64,000 bases of DNA from Casuarina equisetifolia. Taxonomy: Eukaryota; Streptophyta; Magnoliopsida; Fagales; Casuarinaceae. Shown piece after piece: positions 14,110 through 25,099 of the stretch (its first letter is position 1; each line of letters starts with the position of its first letter). The notes under the pieces were generated by a model that saw nothing but the letters and a program-made list of their open reading frames with translations, was not told the DNA's origin and searched no databases. Made by a program: the position numbers and the translations under genes. The stretch is taken from assembly GCA_028551475.1 (NCBI GenBank), contig CM052357.1, positions 27,983,745-28,047,744 of the forward strand, given 5' to 3'.

Positions 14110-17100
14110 CTAGGATGGGGCCCTTTGGTTGATTTGGTTTGGTTCAGTGTGGCGGTTAGAGGGATAAGAAATATCACCTCTTAAGGCATGATCAAGACCT
14201 TTCTTCTTGCCATGAGTATTTCTGCATCCAATGCATTGACATCCACTTGAGCATCCTACATTACCCTGTTAAAGATGAAGCCAACAATTTTAATTAGTGA
14301 TTAGAACGCAAAGATATTGATTAGTATGTACGAAATGCATAGGAAGGGAACTCTAACCTTAAAGCATTCACAATATTTATTTTGACACATCGACCTTTTG
14401 CAGTTGCAACCTCTTACGTGTCTCCCAGAGGATGTTGTTGTTGCCTGATTTTGATCTTTCTGTATAGGGAAATTCAGATAATCATGTCACTGAGAGCATA
14501 TTATTAAAGTGAATCGGAAGGATTTTTTTCATACCTCATTATTGGACTCAGCGGAATCCCGTACAATCTTGGGAGTAAATGCTGATGGATTACGGGAGAG
14601 AATTTCTAACCGGGCTTTATCAATGGTAACTTGATTCTCAGGTCTGTTATGGCACCCTTGGCAACCACAAGCTTCAGTACAGTTTTTTCCAGCAGCAAAG
14701 CAAGCACAGTAACTGAAAGGAAAGATTATATACTGTGAGGAAAATAATAAAAAAAGTATGAACTTTGAAGATGAGCTTACTTACAGTTGCATGCATGCTC
14801 TCTTCCTACAGTTGCAACGGATGTGAACATCACTCTCACTGGTGTCCAAAGTATTTGCCCTGTGGAAGCATGCAAACTTTATTGGTCAACTAAATGATAG
14901 CATACAAGTTACTAAATACGACGATGGAAGAAAGAAAACTTGGCCCGACCTTGTGTTGTTGGAAGTAAGTTGGCTGCACTCATAACTCTGAACTTGTTCA
15001 GGGCAAAATGTGCTCATATCATGTTGAGCTGGGTGATGCCCATAAGGCATCGACAAATCCCCACGCTCACTCTGATGAGGGTACTCAAAAGGAGCAGAAC
15101 TTGTTAAAATTGGAGAGTTACTGTTGTTCCTCCCATCTTCAGCAACAAATGAACCTCTGCTAGTCACATTTAATGGATTTGAGCAACTTGTCATGTTCTT
15201 CGGCAAAGGACAACTGCTGTTAGGTGATAACTTAATCCTCTTTATCCCCATCTGCATCACTGCTGGTATCAAGTCTAATATGTGGTCATGTTGGGCTTGC
15301 AAATTACTATTAATGCTGCTCAAATGCAAGGAAGAACATGAATTCGTGGGAGGCACGGAGGGTTGGGGATACAAAGGAGTGCAAGAATGGAAGAGTGTAA
15401 ATTTTGCTCCCCTGCTGAAGGCAGCATTGAAATTTGATAGAGATTCCTGGCCCTCCGATTCTGCAGCGGTGATGGGTGACTCTGAGTTGTTCCCTTTAGT
15501 AGTAGGATCCAAGGAACTGGCTCTGTTTTGAGGAAAGTGTTGTGGATCCACATCGACCTGAAGGCAACGTTTACGTATGCCAGGTATGTTTTCACAGCCC
15601 TACAGTAAATGTTTGTGTTATTACATCACCAAAACAAAGTCTCGTGAGACTTCTGTAACAAAGCAAAAACATAAACAATTAACCCAAACGACTGCTTCCA
15701 TTGCCTGTGTTAACAGTTCTATATCAAGAAGCAAAAAGAGATCTTATTTACCAAGTAGAGCCACAAGATTACGCTCGAAAAACATTTCCCAAATTACATT
15801 TAGGGGCAAGCACTTTAATTAACAGCATGCTAAAACAAAATGTAAAGTGAGGGAGTTGGAAAAGCTATTTGACTAATTATTAGTACATTCCTCCTCCTTA
15901 TCTTTAGTTATACCACCAGAAAACACATGTTTTTAAAGGAAAATTCAATTAATTGTCTTATTTTGTTACTAAATATTACAATATACACACTCAACTTATA
16001 TATGCGAAGTATCGAATCCTAGATCTTATGGTTAAGATTTTTACTAATTTACCACTAAACTAAATAATTAAGTGACAAGAAAAAATCAATTAGTACTTGA
16101 AACTTAATTTCACTATCATATGTCCCATTTAAACTACCATTTAAGCACTGCATTATATGCATAGTGTAACAATGAAAGTAAATATAAGGAAGAAATTTCT
16201 TAGCCTCAAGTTGTACTATTAAATGTTCAAAATTTAAGATTTGATATGATATTTTTTTAAAACTTGACAACTTCTTAATTTATATCACTACTAAGTTTCA
16301 AGAATAATACTACTAAGAATGAATATAAGTGGAAGTTAATGAAGTTTATACTAAATTATTACCATAAGATCACTAAAATATTATTATTCCTTAACCGTCA
16401 TAGGTTTAAGAACAATTTGATGGTTCAAACAGTCCAACAAGTAAAAGTGCAAGCATCTTAAGAATAACGAATGTAGAATGTAGAATTAATGGTTACCTGA
16501 GTGCGTAAATAATCATGTTGTTGTCCTTCAAGATTACCGTGAAGTAGACAATGCACATTTGGCTCTTCATCAATTGGCTGTTGAGCTCTCTGTTGCTCCT
16601 CGTTTTTAACTGGCTCATGAAAATGGATTGGATCTCCTTGAAGATCCTCTTCAGCTTTCTTTGACAAAGTCGGAGGCGGCTCCCCTTCTGTTCCTTCATA
16701 CTTCCCAAGATCCTCTTCAGCTATCTTTGACAAATTCGGAGGTGGCTCCTCTACTGTTCCTTCATCCTTTCCCTTGTCATTTTCTTCATCAAATTCTATG
16801 GCTCTCTTTGAGTCAGTGTAAAGACCTGATATTTCAGCCACATTGATAGCTTGGGAAAGGGATGGATTCGCTGAATCTGCAGAACTCGTACTTGCCCTTG
16901 CCACAGGATTACCATCATTCTGCGATAGCTCCGCACTGGGCAATTGAGGGTACGGAGGCTTGATAAGAATATGATCATTATATAATCAATATTATTGCCA
17001 AAATGAATTCATTCCCGAAAGTCTTTTTGAGAGAATGAGATTTTTAGATTTTCTTTTTAAGGCAGGGGAGAGAGAGAGAGGAGAAAAGAAGAAGAAGAGA

Positions 17101-18655
17101 AAGAAAAAGAAAGAAACTAGGCCTCTCATACCTTTTCAAGAAGCTTTTCTCATGGTGTGAACTTTCGACTGGTGATGTGGGTTCAAGAGTAAAATTAAGT
17201 TCAAGAGAGCCTAATCCAAGAAACTCCGGCAAATCAACTCCACCCCTGACCTGCTTAATGGGCGATAGATCCTTGTATATAGAGAAATCCTGCAAATCAG
17301 AGGAAACAATTATGAAGAAGACATTTGTTATTATTCATCATATTTTGAATGAAACGCCATTGATTTTAAGGAGCAGTTGAGTCCACATTGCCAACGATAG
17401 GAGAAATATAGTGCAATCGACGAACCGGTATTATCGAATTTGAAGTTCGATATCATCTTGAAACTCCTTTTTTTTTTTTCTCTCTCTCTCTCTCTCTCTT
17501 GATAAAAACAAGTGGGGAATAAAACAAACAATGGCTCCATATGATAAACCCAAACAGCCAAAAAAAAAAAAAAAAAAAACAGAGCAAACAACAAGCAAAG
17601 CCCTTTCTTCTGATATACATGCAAAGGAATAAAAAAATAAAATAAAATTGTAAGCATTGGTAAGAGTCTCACAGGCAACACATTGCACAATTATCAATTC
17701 TGAGACATCCGTCGATAAACCTTGACATCAGTTGCAAAGCGACCATATGTTCTCGGAAATAAAACCGCAAAGGCCCAAAACCATGGGGAAATCAATTCTA
17801 AAATAAAGCACTAAAGGTTTACCCATTAAACTCCTTGCCCAAATAATTGCACAGTGATTACTCACATGGTCGGAGAGGGTACCCCACCCAAGTTTCAACG
17901 GAAAATAAACCATTATTGAATTACCAATAATGTAAAATTTTATATTTAAACTCTTACTTTTATTATATGACAAAATAAACTTTGTGTTAACTTAGGAGCA
18001 TGCGTTACTTGGGACTTATTGATCCCGAACTTAATCCTAAGTATGCACGTGGATGCGTGAATTAATAAAAAAAAATAAAAAAAAATAAAAAGTTAAAAAA
18101 TCTTATGTTACGCGAACTGTTGGCTAGGTGTGTAAGTGAAAAAAAAAAATTGACACGACAATGGAAAAAAATATATTAAAAGTTGCTGAGTCAGGATCCT
18201 TGATTGAGTCCACTTAGTCTGGATTGGAATCCATTCTCATTTCCTCTGTGTGTGAGTTGTAATAAAAAGATCTAATAATATCACATTTATTAAACAAAAT
18301 CAAAGTCGCATATACAATATAAAACATAAGATCCACGATATCAATAGCAACTTGGTCAGGATCCTTGATTGAAGTCCACTTAGTTAGGATTGGAATCCTT
18401 TTTCATTTTCTGTGTATGAGTTGTAATAAAAAAAAATCTTTAATAATATCACATTTATTAAACAAAATCAAAGTCGCATACACAATATAAAATATAAGAT
18501 CCACGAAACATTTACAGATAGAACGCAAAATGAAACTAAGCAATCAAGACCTGATAAAAATCATACGAAACAGATAGATAATTTACCGGCTCCGGAAGGC
18601 CTTTTGGGGAAGGGGGTTCGGTAGTCATGGTATCCGAGAAGGCGGGAGAAGCCAT
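14110..18655 (-). CDS. CPP/TSO1-like (tesmin-type CXC) DNA-binding protein, eight coding exons
   Basis: Exons in transcript order are 18655-18587, 17289-17132, 16935-16497, 15599-14950, 14859-14785, 14712-14535, 14459-14358 and 14265-14110. They sum to 1827 nt, 608 residues plus stop, with all phases consistent. CPP proteins are nuclear regulators that bind DNA through two cysteine-rich CXC motifs. CXC1 (about 454-486, CNCRKRACMQLYCACFAAG) has its full cysteine set. The conserved linker RNPSAFTPKI follows, then CXC2 (about 541-572, GCNCKRSMCQNKYCECF... GCQCIGC). Further family marks are an LSPIK motif near residue 31 and IRKRCLQ near residue 231. The exon 3 acceptor (CCCAG at 16940-16936) was chosen because it alone keeps frame; a stronger-looking AG at 16960-16959 would shift it. 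Exon 3 contains a repeated acidic motif. The ATG opens MASPAFSDTM and is flanked by a duplicated promoter. Which CPP paralogue this is cannot be told. Confidence 0.88.
16625..16765 (-). repeat. internal tandem duplication in exon 3 of the CPP-like gene
   Basis: The protein reads EEPPPNLSKIAEEDLGKYEGT and is followed directly by a second version with GEPPPTLSKKAEEDL. The underlying DNA repeats with a period of about 57-60 bp. It lengthens an acidic, probably disordered linker upstream of the CXC region, keeps the frame, and need not affect DNA binding. Confidence 0.75.
17060..17115. repeat. GA-rich simple sequence in an intron of the CPP-like gene
   Basis: A (GA)n run near 17068-17084 is followed by a GAAGAA/AAGAAA-rich stretch. 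It lies between exons 2 and 3, and on the coding strand it is a CT-rich tract. Polypyrimidine runs of this kind are ordinary in plant introns. Confidence 0.7.
17468..17500. repeat. T-run plus (CT)n microsatellite in intron 1 of the CPP-like gene
   Basis: A poly-T stretch runs directly into about ten CT repeats. It sits in the first intron, about 200 bp from the exon 2 acceptor. A poly-A run of about 18 bp follows at 17561-17578. Confidence 0.8.
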
Positions 18656-18780
18656 GATGGGACGCCTCAAGTCGGTCTTTCCTCTCTCAATCTCGGACAG
18701 CGATCGCTAGAAAATTCGAGACTTCTATAATTTTTTTTCAACCTCAAGTTATTTTATAAGAGAAAAAAGCCTTGAAAAAA
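18063..18780 (-). promoter_or_regulatory. first exon region of the CPP-like gene, upstream copy of a tandem duplication
   Basis: This segment holds the live first exon, its leader (GCGATCGCTGTCCGAGATTGAG just upstream of the ATG) and the start of intron 1. Within it a block of about 165 bp is itself doubled (about 18186-18345 and 18346-18500; each contains CAGGATCCTTGATTGA and ATCACATTTATTAAACAAAA). The whole segment recurs, shorter and degenerate, at 18852-19335. Confidence 0.75.
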
Positions 18781-18851
18781 AAGGGCGGTCGAATATTTCA
18801 GTAACTCGAATTTAAAAGACTCGGTGAAGTAGTTAACTTAGAGTTGGACAC

Positions 18852-19335
18852 TCTAAAAAATAAAATAAAAAACAAATCTTATGTTGCACGACCTCTTGGC
18901 TAGCTGTATATGTCAAAAAAAAAATTGAAATGACTATAGAAAAAAAAAAAAACATTGAACGGTGCTGATAAAGCAAGACTCAACCAATTTCTGATAGCAT
19001 CACATTTATTAAACAAAATCAAGGTCGCATACAGAATATAAACTATAAGACCCACGACACATTTAGAGACAGAACACAAAATGGAACTAAGCAATCAAGA
19101 CCTAATAAAAATCATACGAACCAGATAGAGAAATTACCTGGTACGAAAGGCTTTTTGGGGAAGGAGTTTCCGTGTTCATGATATCCGAGAAGGCGGGCGA
19201 AGCTATGATGAATCAGTCTATCCTCTCTCAATATCGGACAGCGATCGCAGGAAAATTCGAGACTTCTTGTGACTTCTATAATTTTCTTTTTCCACCTCAA
19301 GTTATTTTAGAAGAGAAAAAAAAAGCATTGCAAAA
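18852..19335 (-). pseudogene. decayed duplicate of the CPP-like promoter and first exon
   Basis: This is colinear with 18063-18780, including leader, first exon and donor. The exon copy reads ASPAFSDIMNTETPSPK against ASPAFSDTMTTEPPSPK in the live exon. The position of the start ATG is ATA, so the copy cannot start the same protein. A donor-like GGTAATTTC remains at the end of the exon copy. It has only one of the two internal 165-bp blocks. It could still act as an alternative non-coding first exon. Confidence 0.75.
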
Positions 19336-19384
19336 AAAAAAGGGCGGTCGAATATGTGATGGTAACTAGAATTTGAAAGATTCG

Positions 19385-19490
19385 GTGAAGTTGTTGACTT
19401 AGAGTTGGATACTTTGATATAAATTAACTTAGAGTTAGATACTTTAAAACAAGTTGACTTAGAGTTAGATATTTTGAGACTTATTTAAAT
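19385..19490. repeat. minisatellite, about three units of 30 bp
   Basis: Three consecutive units carry the core TTGACTTAGAGTTAGATA, each followed by CTTT and an A-rich tail with small changes. A single related unit (AACTTAGAGTTGGACACT) lies at about 18836-18853, at the end of the neighbouring duplication unit. The minisatellite may therefore have been seeded by that duplication. Confidence 0.7.
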
Positions 19491-19890
19491 TACAATTTAA
19501 GATTTTAATTTTATTTTTTTTAACACACACACAAGGAGAGTAGATAGGAAAATTAAACTCTTGACTAGTTGAACTTGCTGGTCAAGAAGTTGACTTACCA
19601 CTAAGTTAGGGGATTCTCTTTTAGTGTTATTGGGTTTAAGATCGATGAAACCATTATATTTGAGCTCTAATATTAAGTTAAAAAGTGTAAATACTTAATT
19701 TAAAATTAGTTCAAAGATGAGAGGTTTTTTTAAAATTTAAACTTTATTTAAAAAATTTTAATTTCTAATATAAGAGTTTCATCTTATACTAATACTTCAT
19801 AATTTCATTTATTTGTGAATAGAAAGAAATCTCGAAAAATGAACATACCCCGCTTGCATGGGAGCAAGTATAAGCAAAACAACAATTGCT

Positions 19891-20070
19891 TTGTTCTACA
19901 GCTACTCTCAACTCTTGGAAGCCCTTCCTCTACCAAATTAAGAATAAGTTTGCCTTCTTCAGTATTCTTAATAGCTTCTCAACATTTATATATGTGTCAC
20001 CAATGGTTGTCCCATTGATGGGTTGATGTCTTGTCTATGTTTTAAAACCATATGGATAAGTCTTTATTGG
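19891..20070 (+). pseudogene. relic of thioesterase exon 3 with flanking intron pieces
   Basis: The stretch ACTCTTGGAAGCCCTTCCTC (19910-19929) and what surrounds it match the thioesterase gene from its exon 3 acceptor (about 6111) through the start of intron 3 (about 6220). It then continues with sequence matching about 7253-7340 of a later intron (CCATTGATGGGTTGATGTCTTG against CTCATTGATGAGTTCATGTCTTG). About 1 kb of the source, including exons 4 and 5, is missing between the two pieces. Because introns are present, this arose from DNA and not from an mRNA copy. It is non-functional. Confidence 0.75.
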
Positions 20071-20099
20071 TTATTTAGTAATCAGATATGCTAAAAAGA

Positions 20100-23000
20100 T
20101 AATTTTACCATTATAAGTGGAAATATTGTCTTATTGCTAATTTTGAACTATACTGTCAACAAATTTACGTCTTCTTCATTGATCATAATTACCCATATAA
20201 TGTGCAGGGGGTATCATAGTAGGTAGTCATGACATGATTATTAAAATTTTTTTATTAGTTAAAAGGAATTTAAGGGTGTAGAGTATCAAAAGGTTCCGTT
20301 CCTTTAGTACCTAATTATTAAATTGTTGTCCTATTAATAAATTACTGAAATTTTACTTGAGAAGGTTTAGAGGATTATTTAACTTTGGTTATTATTTTTT
20401 TTTTTTCACACTCACACACCTATTCATGTACCCTCACAGTGTTGAACGTAAAACTAAAAAATCTCAAATAAAACTAAATTAGGCACTTGGACGTAACGTT
20501 TACCAACTCAGTGTCCCATCTGACATATAAGGATAAAGGATGCACTTGCCATGTTACACCTTGTTGGTGACAAACATGAGAATCAGAAAGTGGGCAATTC
20601 TTAATACATGTGGCAAGGCTTTTGGCAAGTATCTGTTGTGAAGCCGCTCGAGGAAAGCAGCTTAAGCTTACGCACCAGTGGCTATATCCAGGGTTTGGCT
20701 GGAAATTTGTGCAGAATCAAAGAGACATTTGGGGACTATCAGCCTCTGATATCACAATAAAAGATATCGGACGACGAAAAAGTAAAAGAAAAGAGACAAC
20801 TTTTATCATTGTTCTTACGTCATACCCCTCTCTACGCCTCACGTGCATGCAACCCAAGCAGAAATTACACAAAATGAAATTTTATATTTTTGCGTGCCAG
20901 TTACATTTATTTGTGAAACTTATAACACCAATACGCAAGAAAGCCCTCCCCCCAAAAAAAAAAGTGTTAAAAAATGATTATTTTAGTCATTATTGGGACT
21001 TCTATACTTAATATTTTCTTTTTTCTAGTCTTTAACTTCGTTCATTTTGATATTTTCATCTAAAGATAATTTGTAACAGTTAATAGGTCTTTGGTGTTGT
21101 GTTGATGATTAACTGATTCATGTATGCATGGGCGCAGATACCTAAAGGACAGTGTATGGGTAAATGAAGATATAGAATAATATTTTGAAACTATTCTGTA
21201 CGTAACTGGAATTGTTTATCCTGTGTTCCAAAGAGGTTTCAAGAGAAAAGTGAGTGAAAGAAATGTACACGTTAAATGTATCGGGTTGGGTCATGGTCAT
21301 GCATGGAAGCGTTTCCCAAAGAGAGAATCGAATCAGTCCACCAAAGCTTTTTGCTTTTTCACAGTTCGCTACAGCCTTCTTTACCATTCCCCAAGAATAA
21401 TGGTGGGTGATCTTATTGTTTTTAAACTTCTACGTATATTTTCTCTCTCACTCACTCTCTTTCTCCTGAGAGAGGGGGAAAAAGAAAATGACAGCGAAAA
21501 AGCCACAGCAGTAGTGAAGAAGAAAAGAAAAGGAAAAGATGGTCAAAATTTGAACCTCGAAGACTTCTCTTCCATCATGATCAACTTCGACTCTCTTTAT
21601 CGAAATGCTATACAATTTTCCTATCTTTCTTTGATTTTGAACCGCCTTGTCCTTGAATTACCCTTCCCGTCAAATTTGGTTATATAGAGTTATCTTCTTC
21701 CAACACTCCTCTCTATCGCCAAAAGTGGAAAAAACAAAAAACTCACTTCAAATAGAAAATGTTCCTTGAACTGTTGGCCATGCAACTTTTGCTTCGGCTC
21801 CGGCTATCTTCCTCCAAATGATCGATTCTGACAAGCACGAGTGGCCTGATAAAAAGATCTTTTTTTTTTTTTTGGTTGCTGAAGATAGCTTGCTCTTTCC
21901 GAGTGGTGGTTGTTTTCAGAATCGGAGCTGTAAAATGTACACTAGATTTTTATCATTATTCACCGCACACCTTTTTGCACAAGGTCCCCTCTATTTACTT
22001 TGTCAGTACTGGGATATTACCATTTCCTTCATTTATGCGATTTCGTGACTTTATAGTCAAAAGATGTTTTAGTGCAAGAAGATTTGTTCATAGATTTTGA
22101 AGATGGTTCGTGAAAGAGGCTTCAGAAACATAAATGGAACAAGGTTGATTACTCCTGTGATGCGTGTGGTTCCCGTCTGAATCGACAGTCTGGCCCGTAA
22201 ATTAACATCATGCTTCACTAATTTGCAAATTAAAACTGTCTTACAAGTAAAACCCTTTTGACTTATCCCCATAATGGGTTCCAAGTACTATAGAAGGAAT
22301 ATTCAGAATTGAAAAGCAACAACAATTTTCCCTATATAGTGACTATGTGGGTTCCCAGAGTATATTTTTGAAAGGAGATAAGACCTCTCCTTGTTAATAT
22401 ACTCTGAGATAAGAATAAGGGAGTGGGACCTTTCCTAATGTGTTTTTTTTTTTTTTTCCCTGTGTGAGGAATATTCATTTTGTCTGATAACGGTGGATTT
22501 TGTTCCTCCTTATCTATCCAGACCCAACAAAAAAGCACTGGGACAGAGTGTTTGGGAGGACCATGTTTCCCCCTCGTCCAATTTGGCGAATGAGGGTCCT
22601 AAATGCAATAGTCAAAAGTTCTCTAAAGGGTCTATGTGTTACAAGGTCTAAAAGATACTGAAGGACCTATGCTCTGTTTAGAGGTCACAATGGATTTTGA
22701 TTTGCTTTATGTGGGGACACGAGAGTGCAGCTTGACAAAGTTGAACACAGTAAACTAAATTATCCTTCTTCGGTGTGCGTTCTGATCTGCATGTACATAT
22801 CATAAGTAAAGATGTATATGTACTTGCCTTAGATTATTATGATGCCTAGTTTCAACGTTTATTCTAAAAATGGATGGGAAATGATGTTTCCTTAGAAGTT
22901 GCATAAAGAAGAATAAGCATCTATCGTGGTGGCTCACAAACTCAATATGATCTTTAACAGGAACTGTCTTCTGATGATATTTCCACAGCCAAACCATGCA

Positions 23001-23560
23001 TGTCATAAACTGGAGCTAGGAAATGAATCTGCATGGAAGAAGTTGAATGTTTCAGAAACTTCACAAAGAACATGGTTTTGTTTAACGGAAGACCTCTGAA
23101 ACAAAATGAAAATTAATTGCAAGTTACTTACAGAAGATCTGGTTGTAATTTGGGCAAAGTTTATCGCAGTGTAGGATGAATACGGTCTGTCAACTTGAGT
23201 TTTCTAAAAGAGACATCCAATCCATGTAATCTTCACTCCATTAACATTTCATTATACTCTGCCACCAAATGTTAGCAAGGAAAAAAGAAAGTACTTTTGT
23301 AAGGGATTTCATCGTGAAATTTATGGGTATGAAGACGTGCCAAATCCAGAAACTCTAAAGGAGGCTGTAGTCAGTGTTTTGACAAGCTTTTTCTAGTATC
23401 TTTTTTATTTCGTCCTTGGAATCCCTTATCAATTTTCTTTTATTTCTTTTCCTTAGTTTAGTCTTTTGTGATTCCATTGTTCAAGGAAGCAAAGTGAAGA
23501 ATATGAAAAAGAAGAACCTAACCCTCTACCGGGTACCTCAATCTGCCCGGTTCCCGAGGT
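20100..23560. other. intergenic DNA, no gene recognised
   Basis: Open frames of 133 residues (20610-21011) and 154 residues (21223-21687) show no domain, a skewed lysine/phenylalanine-rich composition, and no splice-supported partners. They are best treated as chance frames. A hairpin-forming 27-bp repeat lies at 22393-22419 (see its own entry). A transcript without coding capacity cannot be excluded. Confidence 0.5.
22351..22420. repeat. short inverted repeat plus a 27-bp sequence repeated 3.5 kb away
   Basis: AGAGTATATTT and AATATACTCT form arms around an inner GGAG/CTCC stem, a possible hairpin of about 50 bp. The right arm is part of a 27-bp string (22393-22419) that recurs exactly at 25880-25906. 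It may be a remnant of a small inverted-repeat element. Confidence 0.5.
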
Positions 23561-23570
23561 CTTGAGGAAG

Positions 23571-23579
23571 TATATAAAT
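23571..23579 (+). promoter_or_regulatory. TATA box of the zinc-finger gene
   Basis: GTATATAAAT lies in a short GC-richer stretch. About 100 bp downstream is a clear leader-intron donor, with pyrimidine-rich CCAACCCCTCACTTC between them as the likely start of transcription. The spacing fits a plant core promoter. Confidence 0.7.
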
Positions 23580-23599
23580 CCACACCAACCCCTCACTTC

Positions 23600-24107
23600 A
23601 TAATCACAAATTCCTCATATAATCTCTTCGTCTTCAACCCCAGCCAATTTAACCATCACCCTTCAGCTCTATTTTCTCAAGGTGAGTCCTTGGAATTCCA
23701 TGTATCTATGTACATATCTATACAGTCCAATTCCTTCGTCATAGATCCTGGGCTGCAACTCATTTTCGGTTTCATGTTATGCTGATCATGGTTCAATTCA
23801 AGCTCATTGTCCATGAAAAATCTGAAAGCTCGATAATCTTTTCTTTCAGCTCGATCGGCCTAGATTTATCACTTCATACTCTTTTGTTCTCCTGTTCAGG
23901 CATAACCTTTTTGTTTTGTTTTTCTTTTTTTTTTTTCTTTTTGGTTTTTGGTTTTTCTTCCTGAGTTCGAATATTATACATTTCAATAGTACAGTGTAAC
24001 AGCCAGCTAGTTTGGCTCAATCGTAGAAGCTGACCTTTCTCCTGTTGTTGAATAGACCAGTGATGTACTGACTTGTCTCTCTGTGTCGGATCTTCAGCGT
24101 AGGGAAA
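23600..24107 (+). other. leader exon and leader intron of the zinc-finger gene
   Basis: The leader exon ends at 23681 (CTCAAG followed by GTGAGT). The intron runs 23682-24097 and ends in a pyrimidine-rich tract with TCTTCAG. The ATG lies 10 bp after the acceptor. A leader intron just before the start codon often raises expression in plants; that effect is inferred here. Confidence 0.75.
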
Positions 24108-24870
24108 ATGAGCAGGCCAGGAGATTGGAATTGCAGGTCATGCAACCATCTCAACTTTCAAAGGAGGGACTCATGCCAGCGGTGCGGGGAGCCCAGACCA
24201 GCCGACAGAAGTGAATATGGAAGCTTTGGAGGAAGAGGAGGCTCTTCTTTTGGTTTCAGTACTGGCCCGGATGTCCGGCCCGGTGACTGGTACTGCACCG
24301 TCGGGAACTGCGGAGCCCACAACTTTGCTAGCCGCGCGAGCTGCTTCAAGTGCGGTGCCTCCAAGGATGAATCTTCTGGTGGGGGATTTGAGGGCGACAT
24401 GCCTAGAATGAGAGGCTTTGGGTTTGGCAGTGGGAGTGGCAGCGGCAGCTCCAGCCGCTCTAACTGGAAATCCGGTGACTGGATTTGCACAAGGTAAGTT
24501 CAATCTGCACCATTCCTTCCAGATAAACGTAGGACTAAAACCGGGGGTCATCTATTTCTGGGGTACACAAATTCATTTTTTTTTCTGGGAAAATTTCCTT
24601 ACAAATCCATAAAGATTTAACTCCTAATCTTACCCACCATCCTATACTCAAGGGGATGAAAATCTCATCTGGCTCCACATTCATTAGACAGACATGTAAA
24701 TTGATTCGTTATTTTATGTTTATTTGTTATCAAAAGGCTTCTCTAAATTCGACTGAATATTTGAAAAAACTAGGTCTGGTTGCAACGAGCATAATTTCGC
24801 AAGCAGGATGGAATGTTTCCGGTGCAAATCACCGAGGGACTCCGGAAGCAAGTCTCCATATTCTTCCTAG
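24108..24870 (+). CDS. RanBP2-type zinc-finger protein with three fingers, two coding exons
   Basis: Exons 24108-24493 and 24774-24870 join in phase (AG plus G) to give 160 residues. Three C4 RanBP2-type fingers share the pattern W-x-C-x(2-4)-C-x3-N-x6-C-x2-C: residues 7-26 (WNCRSCNHLNF... SCQRC), 61-82 (WYCTVGNCGAHNF... SCFKC) and 125-146 (WICTRSGCNEHNF... ECFRC). Each is preceded by a GDW-type entry. Glycine/serine linkers separate them, including GFGFGSGSGSGS near residue 103. Fingers of this class with the conserved aromatic and asparagine commonly bind single-stranded RNA, so an RNA-binding role is likely; partners are unknown. The intron splits the third finger after its first cysteine. 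A possible 3' untranslated intron (GGTAAGG near 24884 to TTTACAG near 24979) may follow. Confidence 0.92.
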
Positions 24871-25099
24871 ATTTCCGGTTTTGGGTAAGGATTTGGCTCC
24901 CGCCAGTGCACAAAGCATTTTTTTTCCCGTTCAGTGGTCATTTTAACTGAACCATATTTTCATGACTTACATTTACAGCAGGGTCTGCTGTCCAAGGAGA
25001 AATCGAGAAAGAACATTGCTATGATGCCCCGAGTCGCTCAATTCGGCCTCTGCTCTATTTTTTGTTGTTATTTTTGAATCTGTGTTCGGTCTACTACTA

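Noticed and set aside
15124-15531. 135-residue plus-strand frame opposite CPP-like exon 4
   Set aside because: It is the antisense shadow of a well-supported exon with family motifs.
20610-21011. 133-residue plus-strand open frame
   Set aside because: No motif and no splice-supported partners; the end runs into poly-A-derived lysines.
21223-21687. 154-residue plus-strand open frame
   Set aside because: It contains simple CT/GA-rich sequence giving SLSLTLFLL and KKKRKGK runs, with no family motif.
24158-24551. Minus-strand frames of 110 and 126 residues
   Set aside because: They lie antisense to the zinc-finger exon; the glycine/serine-rich coding strand creates open complementary frames.
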